Positions 16,613 through 24,568 are shown, numbered from the stretch's first letter. The stretch is 64,000 nt of DNA from Ideonella sp. (GCA_015075545.1 JABTUC010000004.1:186001-250000); one strand, 5' to 3'. The notes: generated from the letters alone by a model not told the origin. Translations and numbers: made by a program.

Positions 16613-16670
16613 TCCAACGAGGTATGAGCCTGGAGCCGGGCTCATGATTCCAACGAGGAATGAGCCTGGA
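16613..16670. repeat. Pair of 22-bp direct repeats with an internal inverted repeat
   Basis: A 22-base unit (TCCAACGAGG then T/A then ATGAGCCTGGA) occurs at 16613-16634 and 16649-16670 with one mismatch and a 36-base period. Between them, ATGAGCC at 16624-16630 and GGCTCAT at 16639-16645 form a seven-base stem with an eight-base loop. It lies downstream of the XRE-cupin gene and upstream of the GntR operator. It could be a second regulator site or a terminator-like structure for the upstream operon. Confidence 0.6.
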
Positions 16671-16777
16671 CAGAACCTGGGAGGGACGACTGAAGGGCTG
16701 ATGGGCAGCCTGTCGGCGGGGCGTGTCGATCATCGAATCGATGGTGATCGACATAAGCGAGGCGCAGGTGGCAGCTG

Positions 16778-17440
16778 CTACTCGCGCAATGTGAACACGA
16801 TAGACAGGTACGAGATTGGCTGCTCGCGCAAGACTTCGGCACCGTGCAGCGCACGCGCATCGAAGAGCAGCGCATCTCCGGACTTGATCTCTAGAGTCTT
16901 GCTCGCGTACCTGTACTTGATTCGCCCGGACAGCATGTAGATGAACTTCAACCCGGGATGCTGAAAGGTCGTGTAGGGCCTTGCGTCCGAAGACAGCGTG
17001 ACCAGGTAGGGTTCTACAAACAGGTTGCCGGATAGTAGGTGACCCAGGAGCTGATACTTGTAGCCCGCGACAGCGTCGAGCCGCTCTACACGAAGGCCCT
17101 TGCCAGCAGCAACATGGGACAAATCCAGACGTCGCGCCTGGTCGACAAAGAAGCGCGACATCGGCATGTCGAGCGCCGTCGCGATGCGATCCAACACTTC
17201 GATCGAAGGCGACACGAGGCCGTTCTCGATCCGAGACAGCATCGAGCGTGAGACCTGCGCAGTGGTGGCCAGCAAGCCCGCCGACATGTTCGCTGCAATC
17301 CTGAGCGATCGAATCTGCGCACCTACTCTCGACGAAGTCGTGCTGCGCTTCGGCTCGGCGTCAACGGGCTTCGGGGCGAGCGCTGGAATCCGGACCTTCC
17401 TGCTCGTCGGAAACGGAGATGCGACTTGCTTCCTCGGCAC
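16778..17440 (-). CDS. XRE-cupin transcriptional regulator
   Basis: 220 residues. An N-terminal basic tail of about 35 residues is followed by a helix-turn-helix with LLATTAQVSRSMLSRIENG (about residues 57-75). A C-terminal cupin barrel contains HPGLKFIYMLSGRIKYRY and SGDALLFDARALHGAEV. Such proteins (PuuR/SutR type) sense small metabolites through the cupin. The gene lies 24 bases after the ABC ATPase stop on the same strand, so it is likely the last gene of the amino acid transporter operon and its local regulator. Confidence 0.88.
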   Translation of the reverse strand: MPRKQVASPFPTSRKVRIPALAPKPVDAEPKRSTTSSRVGAQIRSLRIAANMSAGLLATTAQVSRSMLSRIENGLVSPSIEVLDRIATALDMPMSRFFVDQARRLDLSHVAAGKGLRVERLDAVAGYKYQLLGHLLSGNLFVEPYLVTLSSDARPYTTFQHPGLKFIYMLSGRIKYRYASKTLEIKSGDALLFDARALHGAEVLREQPISYLSIVFTLRE

Positions 17441-17464
17441 GACGGGTACCCTGGTTCTCGATGG

Positions 17465-18211
17465 TCAGAGCACTTGGCTCAGGAAACTGCGAATGCGAGC
17501 ATCGGCCTGATCGCTGAAGAACGCTTCCGGTGGGGCGATCTGAACGATTCGACCTCCATCCATGAATGCCACCTTGTCGGCCACAGCCTTTGCAAAGCCC
17601 ATCTCATGGGTGATGCAGATCATTGTCATGCCGTCGCGGGCGAGAAGCGTCATCGTGTCCAGCACCTCATTGACCATCTCCGGATCGAGCGCCGACGTTG
17701 CCTCATCAAACAACATCAGCGACGGATTCAAGCACAGTGCCCGAGCGATCGCCACCCGCTGCTGCTGCCCGCCGGACAGCTGCGACGGGTACGAGTCGGC
17801 CTTTTCCGCGAGCCGAACCTTGCCCAGGTAATCCATGGCAACCGCCTTGGCCTCTGCCTTGGGGCGATTGCGAACCCACTTCTGAGCCAGGATGCAATTG
17901 CCGAGCACGGTCAGGTGCGGGAACAGATTGAACTGCTGGAACACCATGCCGACGTTTGCCGCAACGAGGTCGCGGTGGCGCATCTCGGGCGCCATGCGAA
18001 CCCCGTTGACGGTCACGGACCCATTCTCGTAGCCCTCGAGACCATTGATGCAGCGAGCCAAGGTTGACTTGCCAGATCCAGAAGGACCGCAGATGACTAC
18101 ACGCTCCTTGGCGTGCACAACCAGATCAATGTCCGCCAGTACCTGATTCGTGCCGAATCGCTTCGACAAGCCGGATACCGAGACCACCTCGGGCGACGCA
18201 GTTTGATCCAT
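17465..18211 (-). CDS. Polar amino acid ABC transporter ATP-binding protein (GlnQ/GltL type)
   Basis: The ATG at 18211 is preferred, giving 248 residues, the usual size; the open frame extends further upstream into the preceding gene without homology. Walker A is GPSGSGKST near residue 42, the Q-loop follows at VFQQFNLFPHLTVL, the signature is LSGGQQQRVAIARAL, and Walker B is LMLFDEATSALDPE. It energises uptake with the two permeases and receptor upstream. The start lies two bases from the stop of the prephenate dehydratase-like gene. Confidence 0.9.
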   Translation of the reverse strand: MDQTASPEVVSVSGLSKRFGTNQVLADIDLVVHAKERVVICGPSGSGKSTLARCINGLEGYENGSVTVNGVRMAPEMRHRDLVAANVGMVFQQFNLFPHLTVLGNCILAQKWVRNRPKAEAKAVAMDYLGKVRLAEKADSYPSQLSGGQQQRVAIARALCLNPSLMLFDEATSALDPEMVNEVLDTMTLLARDGMTMICITHEMGFAKAVADKVAFMDGGRIVQIAPPEAFFSDQADARIRSFLSQVL

Positions 18212-18213
18212 GC

Positions 18214-18801
18214 TCAGGCCGTGCGTTGATAGAGGGAGGCCGCCGGGCTGTCCCGCCAAGCGACCAGACGATTCGACGAGATCCGCGTGCGACCGTACAC
18301 GATCCACGCATCGTCGACCGTGCCAATGAACTCCGCAACCCTCAGTAGATCGGGTCGCTCTTCTGTGGCCGAGACGTAGCCCAGCCCGGCCGCGTACTTG
18401 CCATCGATGAGGCCCTGCGTTACCTCGGCCACCGTGTCGAGCAAGATGATCTCGTCCCACTTGCCGGCGTCGGTGTAGTCGAGGGTGGGCCTCATCACCG
18501 CCAGCGCGCGCGGGTTCTCCACGTCGCGGCGTTGAATGATGGCCAAGTCCTGGCTGGGCGAAATGAATGTGTCGACGACGTAGAGCCCGGACAGGTACTT
18601 CGCAACCGTGGCCATGGTCGCGGGGTGAACGGCGCACTGGACCATGAAATCTGCTCGGCTCTGCAGTACCGCCTCGGCACCCTCCTTGAAGTCGACTGCC
18701 AGCTCGATATGCGCGCGATTACGAATACCGTGAAAGTCCAGGTAGTGGCGGGTCACGTACTCGTGATTGCTGCCGGCCGGCCCAAGGGTTATGAACTTCA
18801 T
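18214..18801 (-). CDS. Prephenate dehydratase / BacA-like domain protein
   Basis: 195 residues. The start MKFITLGPAGSNHEYVTRHY resembles the first segment of prephenate dehydratases and of BacA, the bacilysin prephenate decarboxylase of about 200 residues. The repeated alpha/beta pattern (EAVLQSRADFMVQCAVHP, QGLIDGKYAAGLG) is like the periplasmic-binding-protein fold of that family. There is no ACT domain and no signal peptide, so it is cytoplasmic. It is embedded in an amino acid ABC transporter operon between a permease and the ATPase. It may act on an imported prephenate-like or amino-acid-derived compound. Family assignment moderate; activity unknown. Confidence 0.6.
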   Translation of the reverse strand: MKFITLGPAGSNHEYVTRHYLDFHGIRNRAHIELAVDFKEGAEAVLQSRADFMVQCAVHPATMATVAKYLSGLYVVDTFISPSQDLAIIQRRDVENPRALAVMRPTLDYTDAGKWDEIILLDTVAEVTQGLIDGKYAAGLGYVSATEERPDLLRVAEFIGTVDDAWIVYGRTRISSNRLVAWRDSPAASLYQRTA

Positions 18802-18816
18802 TGAAGTGCGATCCTG

Positions 18817-19497
18817 CTAGTGCGAGTGACTCAGTCTGGCCTCGCACCGGCGCATGGCAAGCATGAGGCTGTAGTTGATGGCGAGGTAGACAAGGCCCGC
18901 GCTGATGAAGACCTCGTAGGGCGCATACGTCTCGGAGGTCAGTAACCGGGCAGTGCCGGTCAGGTCGAGCAAAGTGACCGTACTGGCGAGCGATGTCGCC
19001 TTGCATGTGAGAATGACCTCGTTGCTGAACGCGGGGAGCGACGTTCGGATAGCGAGCGGCATGTCGACGGTCCAAAACCCCACGGTCCGGCTCAGTCCGA
19101 GAGAGAACGCCGCGTCTCGAAAGCCGCGAGGGATCGCTGCAAGCGCTGAGGCCAGGGTCTTGCCCGTGTAAGAGGCCGAATTCAGGCCCAGTGCGATCAC
19201 TACACACCAGAACGGATCGCGCAGGACCGGCCAGACCAGCGAACGCTGAATGGCTTCGAACTGGCTCGCCCCGTAGTACAGAAGGAAGATCTGCACGAGC
19301 GAGGGCGTACCTCGGAAGAACATGACATAGGCGTTGGCGCAGTGGCGCAACGCGACGAAGCGCGAGTTCTTGCAAAGCGCAACAGGGAGCGCCAACGCGG
19401 TTCCCAGCAGGATCACAAGTACAGTGAGCTTCAAAGTAACAACAGCGCCTATGCCAAGCGCAGGCAGTGACGACCAGATGACGCTGAAATCGAACAT
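18817..19497 (-). CDS. Polar amino acid ABC transporter permease (HisM/GlnP type)
   Basis: I chose the ATG at 19497 (MFDFSVIWSSLPAL), giving 226 residues; the frame extends to 19587 but overlaps the upstream permease. The protein has about five membrane helices. Family motifs are FRGTPSLVQIFLLYYG and the EAA loop IPRGFRDAAFSLGLS. It forms the channel with the permease at 19503-20174, whose stop lies five bases upstream. Confidence 0.88.
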   Translation of the reverse strand: MFDFSVIWSSLPALGIGAVVTLKLTVLVILLGTALALPVALCKNSRFVALRHCANAYVMFFRGTPSLVQIFLLYYGASQFEAIQRSLVWPVLRDPFWCVVIALGLNSASYTGKTLASALAAIPRGFRDAAFSLGLSRTVGFWTVDMPLAIRTSLPAFSNEVILTCKATSLASTVTLLDLTGTARLLTSETYAPYEVFISAGLVYLAINYSLMLAMRRCEARLSHSH

Positions 19498-19502
19498 CGC
19501 AG

Positions 19503-20174
19503 TCAGCGTGCGAATGCGCGTGAGGAGCGGCGCTCCGCCCACTCCAGGGACAGCGTCGCCAGTCCCGTAAGCACCAGATAGATGCAAGCAGCGGCCAGGT
19601 ACATCGTGAACGGCTGCCGGGTGGCGCCCGACGCCTCGGCGGCTTTGCGCATCAGCTCGTCATAGCCAACGATGGACACGATTGACGTTTGCTTCAGAAG
19701 CACGATCGACTGATTGCCGAACGGCCCGAGAGCCACACGCGCGGCCTGCGGCAGCACGACGCTCAGCAATGCGCGCGGCTTGGTCAATCCCAGTGAGCGC
19801 GCAGCATCACGCTGCGCCTGCGATACCGACTGCAGCGCGCCGCGCGCGATCTCGGCGGCATACGCCCCAAAAGACAGAGCGAGGGCCACCACGCCGGCAA
19901 GGAAGGTGTTGATCTCGACGTAGCGGCCTGTCAGGGTGGCAAGCGTCAGCGAGCCGCCGAAGTAGATCGCAAAAACCACCAACAGATCTGGAACGCCTCG
20001 TATGACTGCCGCGTACAGATAGCCCAACGCCCTCAGTGGGCGAATACCCGACAGCTGCATCCAGCAGCCAATGGCACCGAACACCGTTCCGACAAGCAGC
20101 GCAACGACGGCAAGCTGGACCGTGGCGAGCGTGCCCAGCAGGAGTTGGTCGCCGAAGCCCTGAAGCACGCCCAT
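19503..20174 (-). CDS. Polar amino acid ABC transporter permease (HisQ type)
   Basis: 223 residues with about five hydrophobic segments. Typical motifs are AVIRGVPDLLVVFAIYFG near residue 55, the EIARGALQSVSQAQRDAARSLG segment split across loop and helix, and LKQTSIVSIVGYDELMRKA. It is the second half of the membrane channel and starts 12 bases after the receptor gene. Confidence 0.9.
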   Translation of the reverse strand: MGVLQGFGDQLLLGTLATVQLAVVALLVGTVFGAIGCWMQLSGIRPLRALGYLYAAVIRGVPDLLVVFAIYFGGSLTLATLTGRYVEINTFLAGVVALALSFGAYAAEIARGALQSVSQAQRDAARSLGLTKPRALLSVVLPQAARVALGPFGNQSIVLLKQTSIVSIVGYDELMRKAAEASGATRQPFTMYLAAACIYLVLTGLATLSLEWAERRSSRAFAR

Positions 20175-20186
20175 CCCGGCCGCGCC

Positions 20187-20972
20187 CTACATCAGCTTGA
20201 ACGGGAAGTACTTGGCGGTGATGCGGTCGTAGGTTCCGTCGGCTCGGATTGCAGCGAGCGCCGCATTGACCTTCGACAACATCTCGGCGTCTCCCTTGCG
20301 CACCGCGATGCCGTTGCCGTCACCCAGCAGACCCCCCTTCAGGTCGGGCCCGACAAAGGCGAAATCCTTGGCCGCCGGCGTCTTCATGAAGCCGACGAAG
20401 TACGTCACCATATTGCCCAGGATGTACTCCACGCGACCGGCAACCAGGTCAAGCTCGGCCGCTTGCGGCGTGTCGTAGAACTTGATCTCCGAGTTCTTGT
20501 AGTTCTGACTCAGATAGCTCGCCTGGATCGAGCCGCGCTGAACGCCGATGACTTTGCCTGCGAGGGCCGTGGCCGAGACATCCTCCGGCGCACCTTTGCG
20601 CGACACGAAGCGCGAAACCGTTTCCTTGTACTTGTCCGAGAAATCAACGCGCTGCTTGCGCTGCTCAGTGATCGCCATACTCGCGACGATCATGTTGTAC
20701 TTGCGGGCCATCAGTCCAGGGATGATGCCGTCCCAGTCCTGGGCGACGATCTCGCACTTGGCTTTCATCTTTTCGCACAGTGCGTTCGCGATATCGACAT
20801 CCCAGCCCTGCAGGGCGCCTTGCGAGTCCTTGAAACTCCAAGGAGGGTAGGTACCCTCGGTGGCGATCCGATAGCTCGCCTGAGCGCAGGCCACGCCGGT
20901 CCACAGAGACGCCAACGCCAAGAGGCAGATACCTCGGCGACTCACGAAATGCGCGGGTACGGTGAGCTTCAT
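20187..20972 (-). CDS. Periplasmic amino acid-binding protein (SBP family 3)
   Basis: 261 residues with a signal peptide ending near VACAQASYR. The mature start YRIATEGTYPPWSFKDSQG and the segments GWDVDIANALCEKMKAKCE and QDWDGIIPGLMARKYNMI match the lysine/arginine/ornithine and histidine receptor group. RVDFSDKY and the lobe-crossing segment QRGSIQASYLSQNY are also present. It delivers a polar amino acid or opine to the two permeases downstream. It is the first gene of the operon, so the promoter should lie in 20973-21216. Confidence 0.9.
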   Translation of the reverse strand: MKLTVPAHFVSRRGICLLALASLWTGVACAQASYRIATEGTYPPWSFKDSQGALQGWDVDIANALCEKMKAKCEIVAQDWDGIIPGLMARKYNMIVASMAITEQRKQRVDFSDKYKETVSRFVSRKGAPEDVSATALAGKVIGVQRGSIQASYLSQNYKNSEIKFYDTPQAAELDLVAGRVEYILGNMVTYFVGFMKTPAAKDFAFVGPDLKGGLLGDGNGIAVRKGDAEMLSKVNAALAAIRADGTYDRITAKYFPFKLM

Positions 20973-21216
20973 GTTTCGGCCTCAGAAGAGTGACTTCGGT
21001 CCACGAATGCTCCGACCCTTTCAGAAATGAGGCAAGCGTTGCTCCTACTGCAATGCCAGGTCAACACGTCGCGCTCGCTCTTCCCCGGTGCGAGAAGATC
21101 ACCGGCTGCGTTGTGTTGCGCGTAGTGCAAAAACGTTGCAGGGATGCACTGAGGCGAGCGCGACAGGGAACTCCCTCTAGAAATCGCGACGAACGTTGGC
21201 CACCACATCGAGGTCG
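20973..21216. other. Intergenic region upstream of the receptor operon, cut by IS66 insertion
   Basis: This stretch must hold the promoter for the amino acid transporter operon, but I see no convincing -35/-10 pair. A plus-strand frame (GTG at 20990) runs through to the insertion point and stays in phase with the frame on the far side of the IS after removing one target copy. The rejoined frame would encode 129 residues. I do not recognise that product. Confidence 0.4.
21209..21216. repeat. IS66 target-site duplication, left copy
   Basis: CGAGGTCG directly abuts the left inverted repeat and is identical to the copy at 23887-23894. Confidence 0.92.
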
Positions 21217-21263
21217 GTAAGCGTCCGGCCATCCCATCTTGACGGCGGCCGAGGACGCGGAGT

Positions 21264-21500
21264 TCAGACGAGTGTGCTTCGACCGCCGTTGACTTCGTCG
21301 ATGAACACGTCGTCAGACCAAGCGATGCCGATGGCTTTGTCGAGGCGCTTCAACAGCGCGCCCAGCGTCTCGCCTTCGCGCCGAACGAGCATGGCGAGGC
21401 AATTGCTGCCGTCGGCAGCGGTGGCTGCGCAATCGAACGGCGCAAGCGCTCCCAGCGTGATGTCGCCGCCGTCGGCGATCAGTGCCTCGATGTTCTTCAT
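21264..21500 (-). CDS. Small IS66 passenger protein, function unknown
   Basis: 78 residues beginning MKNIEALIADGGDI and containing CLAMLVRREGETLGALLKRL and WSDDVFIDEVN. Its ATG overlaps the TnpC stop as ATGA, and it ends 47 bases inside the element boundary, so it belongs to the IS and is translationally coupled to the transposase. I believe similar small proteins accompany IS66 elements in other Burkholderiales. No catalytic motif is visible. It may be an accessory or regulatory factor. Confidence 0.7.
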   Translation of the reverse strand: MKNIEALIADGGDITLGALAPFDCAATAADGSNCLAMLVRREGETLGALLKRLDKAIGIAWSDDVFIDEVNGGRSTLV

Positions 21501-23038
21501 TCTCGGTTCGCGCTGGGTGCTTGCCAGCGATGCAGCAGCAACTCGCCAATGCGGCTTGCCGCTTGCGTGGGCAGTCGCTCGAGCACATCTTTGAGGTACG
21601 CGTACGGATCGTGCCCGTTGATGCGTGCCGAGTGCACCAGGCTCATGATCGCGGCGGCGCGCTGTCCGGCGCGCAGTGAGCCGGCGAACAGCCAGTTCGA
21701 GCGCCCGAGCGCGATCGGCCGGATCTGGTTCTCCACCCAGTTGTTGTCGGCCGGCAGCATGCCGTCGTCGATATAGCGCACCAGCGCGCTCCAGCGCCTG
21801 AGGCTGTAGTCGATGGCCTTGGCGGTGGCCGAGCCGTCGGGCACCTTCAGCCGATGCGCCTGCAGCCAGGCATGCAGCGCCGTGGCCCATGGCTGCGCTC
21901 GCTGCTTGCGTATTCGCTGCCGCTGCTCGGGCTCCAGGTGCCTGACCTCGTCCTCGACCTTGTACAGCCTGCCGAACAGCTCCAGCGCCTCTTGCGCGAT
22001 CTGGCTCTTGTGGTTGACCCATAGGTCGAAGAACTTGCGCCGCGCATGCGCCAGGCAGCCGGCCTCGGTGATGCCATCGTCGAACAGCGCCTTGTAGCCA
22101 CTGTAGTCGTCGCACACGAGCTTGCCGCGCCAGGGGCCGAGGAACGCCTTGGCGTGGCGGCCGGCGCGGCTGTCGGCGAAGTCGAACACCACCGCCTGCG
22201 TCGGCTCAAAGGCGCCGGTGCAGTAGCTCCACAGGTACGCCCGGTGCGTCTTGCCGTTGCCCGGCTCGAGCATCGCCACCGGCGTCTCGTCGGCGTGCAG
22301 CACGCCGTGCCGCAACAACTCGTCCTTGAGCGCATCGACCAGCGGCTGCAACTGCACGCCGCAGGCGCCGACCCACTGTGCAAGCGTCGAGCGCGCGATC
22401 ACCAGTCCGGCGCGGCCGAAGATGCTCTCCTGGCGGTACAGCGGCTGGTGGTCGATGTACTTGGCCACCAGCACCTGTGCCAGCAGCCCCGTCGTCGGGA
22501 TGCCCTTGTCGATGATGTGCGCGGGCACCGGCGCCTGCACCAGGGTCTCGCACTGGGCGCACACCCACTTGCCGCGGATGTGGCGCTCGACGCTGAACAC
22601 ACCCGGCTGGTAGTCCAGCTTCTCGGCCACGTCCTCGCCGATGCGCTTGAGCTGGCAGCCGCAGGAGCAGGTGGTGCTACCGGGCTCGTGGCGGATCTCG
22701 CGCCGCGGCAGGTGCTCGGGCAGCTTCTCGCGCTTGGGGGATCGCTTCTCGCGCTCGGCCGGCGCTTCAGGCGCGAGGTGCTCGAGCTCGCGTTGCAGCG
22801 CTTCCAGGTCGGCGTCGATCGCCTCTTCCAACAGGCTCTGTTGCTCGGCGCTGAAGTGCTCGCTCTTGGCGGCGAACTTCAGCCGCTTGAGCACCGCCAT
22901 CTCGTGCGTGATCTTGTCGATCGTCGCCTGCTTGAACGCGATCTCGCGGTCGCGCTGCTGGATCTGGCCCATCAGCGAGCGCACAACCTCGCGCAGTTGC
23001 TGCGCGTCCAGGGTCCTGAGCTGTGCCTCGTCGATCAC
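21497..23038 (-). CDS. tnpC: IS66 transposase TnpC
   Basis: 513 residues, full length for the family. The N-terminal coiled-coil/leucine-rich region includes MAVLKRLKFAAKSEHFSAEQ. A zinc-finger-like segment contains CSCGC and CAQCE. The catalytic core begins near HADETPVAMLEPG (Asp), continues with CDDYSGYKALF (Asp) and reaches DNNWVENQIRPIALGRSNW (Glu). The C-terminal IS66 segment has AYLKDVLERLPT. It catalyses transposition together with TnpA and TnpB. Confidence 0.95.
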   Translation of the reverse strand: MIDEAQLRTLDAQQLREVVRSLMGQIQQRDREIAFKQATIDKITHEMAVLKRLKFAAKSEHFSAEQQSLLEEAIDADLEALQRELEHLAPEAPAEREKRSPKREKLPEHLPRREIRHEPGSTTCSCGCQLKRIGEDVAEKLDYQPGVFSVERHIRGKWVCAQCETLVQAPVPAHIIDKGIPTTGLLAQVLVAKYIDHQPLYRQESIFGRAGLVIARSTLAQWVGACGVQLQPLVDALKDELLRHGVLHADETPVAMLEPGNGKTHRAYLWSYCTGAFEPTQAVVFDFADSRAGRHAKAFLGPWRGKLVCDDYSGYKALFDDGITEAGCLAHARRKFFDLWVNHKSQIAQEALELFGRLYKVEDEVRHLEPEQRQRIRKQRAQPWATALHAWLQAHRLKVPDGSATAKAIDYSLRRWSALVRYIDDGMLPADNNWVENQIRPIALGRSNWLFAGSLRAGQRAAAIMSLVHSARINGHDPYAYLKDVLERLPTQAASRIGELLLHRWQAPSANRE

Positions 23039-23119
23039 GAGGCGTGATGGTGCCGCACGCGGCTGCGTGCGCGCATCGGCACATCCGGCAATTGAAGTGC
23101 GCGGCTACAACAGCGCCGC

Positions 23120-23452
23120 CTACAGCACCGCGATCACGCCGGCCTCGCCGATGCGCTGCCACGGCAGCCCGAGCACGAGGGCGTCGAGCTGCGGACGCGT
23201 CAGGCTCAGCGTGCCGGTGCTGTCCTTGGGCCAGATGAACTTGCCCTGGTGCAGGCGCCGCGCGGCCAGCCACACGCCGATGCCGTCGTGCACGAGCACC
23301 TTCATGCGGTTGGTGCGGCGGTTGGCGAACAGGTACGCGTGGTGCGGGCGCGCGGCGCCGAAGACGTGCACGATGCGCGCCAGCGCCGCCTCGGTGCCGG
23401 CGCGCATGTCCAGCGGCTCGACGGCGAGCCACACCGCGTCGAGGCGGATCAA
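23120..23452 (-). CDS. tnpB: IS66 accessory protein TnpB
   Basis: 110 residues of the IS66 Orf2 (TnpB) family: WLAVEPLDMRAGTE at the start, then HHAYLFANRRTNRMKVLVHDG, GVWLAARRLHQGKF and a C-terminal LPWQRIGEAGVI. It is required with TnpA for efficient IS66 transposition; its biochemical role is not settled. The ATG overlaps the TnpA stop by four bases. An 81-base gap separates it from TnpC. Confidence 0.95.
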   Translation of the reverse strand: MIRLDAVWLAVEPLDMRAGTEAALARIVHVFGAARPHHAYLFANRRTNRMKVLVHDGIGVWLAARRLHQGKFIWPKDSTGTLSLTRPQLDALVLGLPWQRIGEAGVIAVL

Positions 23453-23814
23453 CGCAGCAGCTCGCGGGTGAAGCTCGCCAGCTCGGCCAGCGCGGTGCTC
23501 GGCCAGGTGATCGCGACCGTGGTCGCGCCGCGGCGCAGCTCGACGCGAACATCGCCTGCTGCGCCGACCTTGGCAGGCGCAGGCAGGGCCACCGGGACGA
23601 ACGTCGTCGCAACAGGAGCAACCGGCGCGGCTACCTCACCAGCTTCGCGCGCCAGCTGCCGCCAGCGGTGCACGACGTTGTCGTTGATGCCGTGCGACAT
23701 CGCCACCTTGGCCACCGACGCCCCAGGGACGTCGCACTCGGCCAAGACCCGCGCCTTGAACTGCGCGTCGTACCTGCGCCTGGTCTTGGCCTTCCCGCTT
23801 GTCATCGTGTCCAC
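23449..23814 (-). CDS. tnpA: IS66 accessory protein TnpA (HTH)
   Basis: 121 residues. An N-terminal transposase-8-type helix-turn-helix is visible in RRYDAQFKARVLAECD and SVAKVAMSHGINDNVVHRWR. An Ala/Pro/Val-rich linker and a C-terminal segment RVELRRGATTVAITWP follow. It probably binds the IS ends. It is the first gene of the element and is coupled to TnpB by a four-base overlap. Confidence 0.93.
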   Translation of the reverse strand: MDTMTSGKAKTRRRYDAQFKARVLAECDVPGASVAKVAMSHGINDNVVHRWRQLAREAGEVAAPVAPVATTFVPVALPAPAKVGAAGDVRVELRRGATTVAITWPSTALAELASFTRELLR

Positions 23815-23886
23815 CTATCGCAATACGTGGACACCATCCTTCATCGTCGCTGCTCAGCGTTCAAGATGGGTTCGCCGGACGCTTAC

Positions 23887-23894
23887 CGAGGTCG
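23887..23894. repeat. IS66 target-site duplication, right copy
   Basis: CGAGGTCG directly abuts the right inverted repeat, matching 21209-21216 exactly. Confidence 0.92.
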
Positions 23895-24118
23895 TGCTTC
23901 ACGACCTGAAGAGCCCCACGCCGAGGCGCAGGCCGAAGGGCTGCTGCTGTGGGAGATGAAGAAGACGGCTGCGCGCGAGGCGTGGGCCGAGATCGAGCCG
24001 TCGATCCGGCACATCGCCGCGATGGTCACCGCGGCGCAGGCCAGCCGTGCGGTTTGATCTCGACGCGATCGACGTGCCGGCCGAGCCGGCCGGCGCGCCG
24101 CGGCTGATCGCGCTGGCC
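23895..24118 (+). other. Remnant sequence between IS66 and the integrase fragment
   Basis: A plus-strand frame continues from the IS boundary to a stop at 24055-24057 and contains EGLLLWEMKKTAAREAW. It stays in phase with the frame left of the IS if the element and one target copy are removed. I do not recognise the product. No RNA gene or other signal is visible. Confidence 0.3.
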
Positions 24119-24568
24119 GACATCGAGCTCGCGTGGGTCCATCCCGACGAGGCGAAGGCGCGCAAGGCGATCCCGGTGCCATTGAATGGCCAAGCCATGG
24201 CGATCCTGCAGAAGCAGATCGGCAAGCATCGGGACGTGGTGTTCACGTTCAAGGGAGAGCCCATCGAGCAGCCGAGCACCGCGGCTTGGTATCGAGCGCT
24301 CAAGCGTGCCGGCATCGCGAACTTCCGATGGCACGACCTGCGGCACACGTGGGCCAGTTGGCACGTGCAGAGCGGCACGCCACTGCACGTGCTGCAGGAA
24401 CTCGGTGGTTGGTCGAGCTATTCGATGGTCCAACGCTACGCGCATCTGGCAGCCGATCACTTGGCCCCTTGGGCCGAGAAGCTGGCACAGGCGCGCGCGT
24501 GTCACGGCACATATCCGTCACAACAGACGGATTCGGGCGTCACGACACGGCGAGCGGAGACTCTGTGA
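24047..24568 (+). pseudogene. Tyrosine integrase, C-terminal remnant
   Basis: The 173-residue frame contains only the C-terminal part of a phage-type tyrosine recombinase: WVHPDEAKARKAIPVPLN, then FRWHDLRHTWASWHVQ and LGGWSSYSMVQRYAHLA. Present are the HxxR box (HDLRH) and the Tyr nucleophile in QRYAHL. The upstream segment that carries the first catalytic Arg (usually a TGLR-like motif) and the DNA-binding domains are missing. A full enzyme would be about 350-400 residues, so this copy cannot recombine. It lies 174 bases from the 3' end of a tRNA-Lys gene, as expected for an integrase that targeted that tRNA. Confidence 0.85.

Larger units (their letters stand above)
21217..23886 (-). mobile_element. 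Intact IS66-family insertion sequence with 8-bp target duplication
   Basis: The ends are 26-base inverted repeats beginning GTAAGCGTCCGGC (21217-21242 and the complement of 23861-23886) with two internal mismatches. The flanking octamer CGAGGTCG occurs at 21209-21216 and again at 23887-23894. Eight-base duplications and GTAAGCG-type ends are standard for IS66. The 2670-bp element encodes TnpA, TnpB and TnpC in order on the minus strand plus a small downstream ORF. All frames are intact and the target copies are identical, so insertion appears recent and the element may be active. Confidence 0.95.

Noticed and set aside
17465-18637. Longer start for the amino acid ABC ATPase, upstream of 18211
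   Set aside because: The extra 140 residues overlap the prephenate dehydratase-like gene in another frame and do not resemble any ABC protein.
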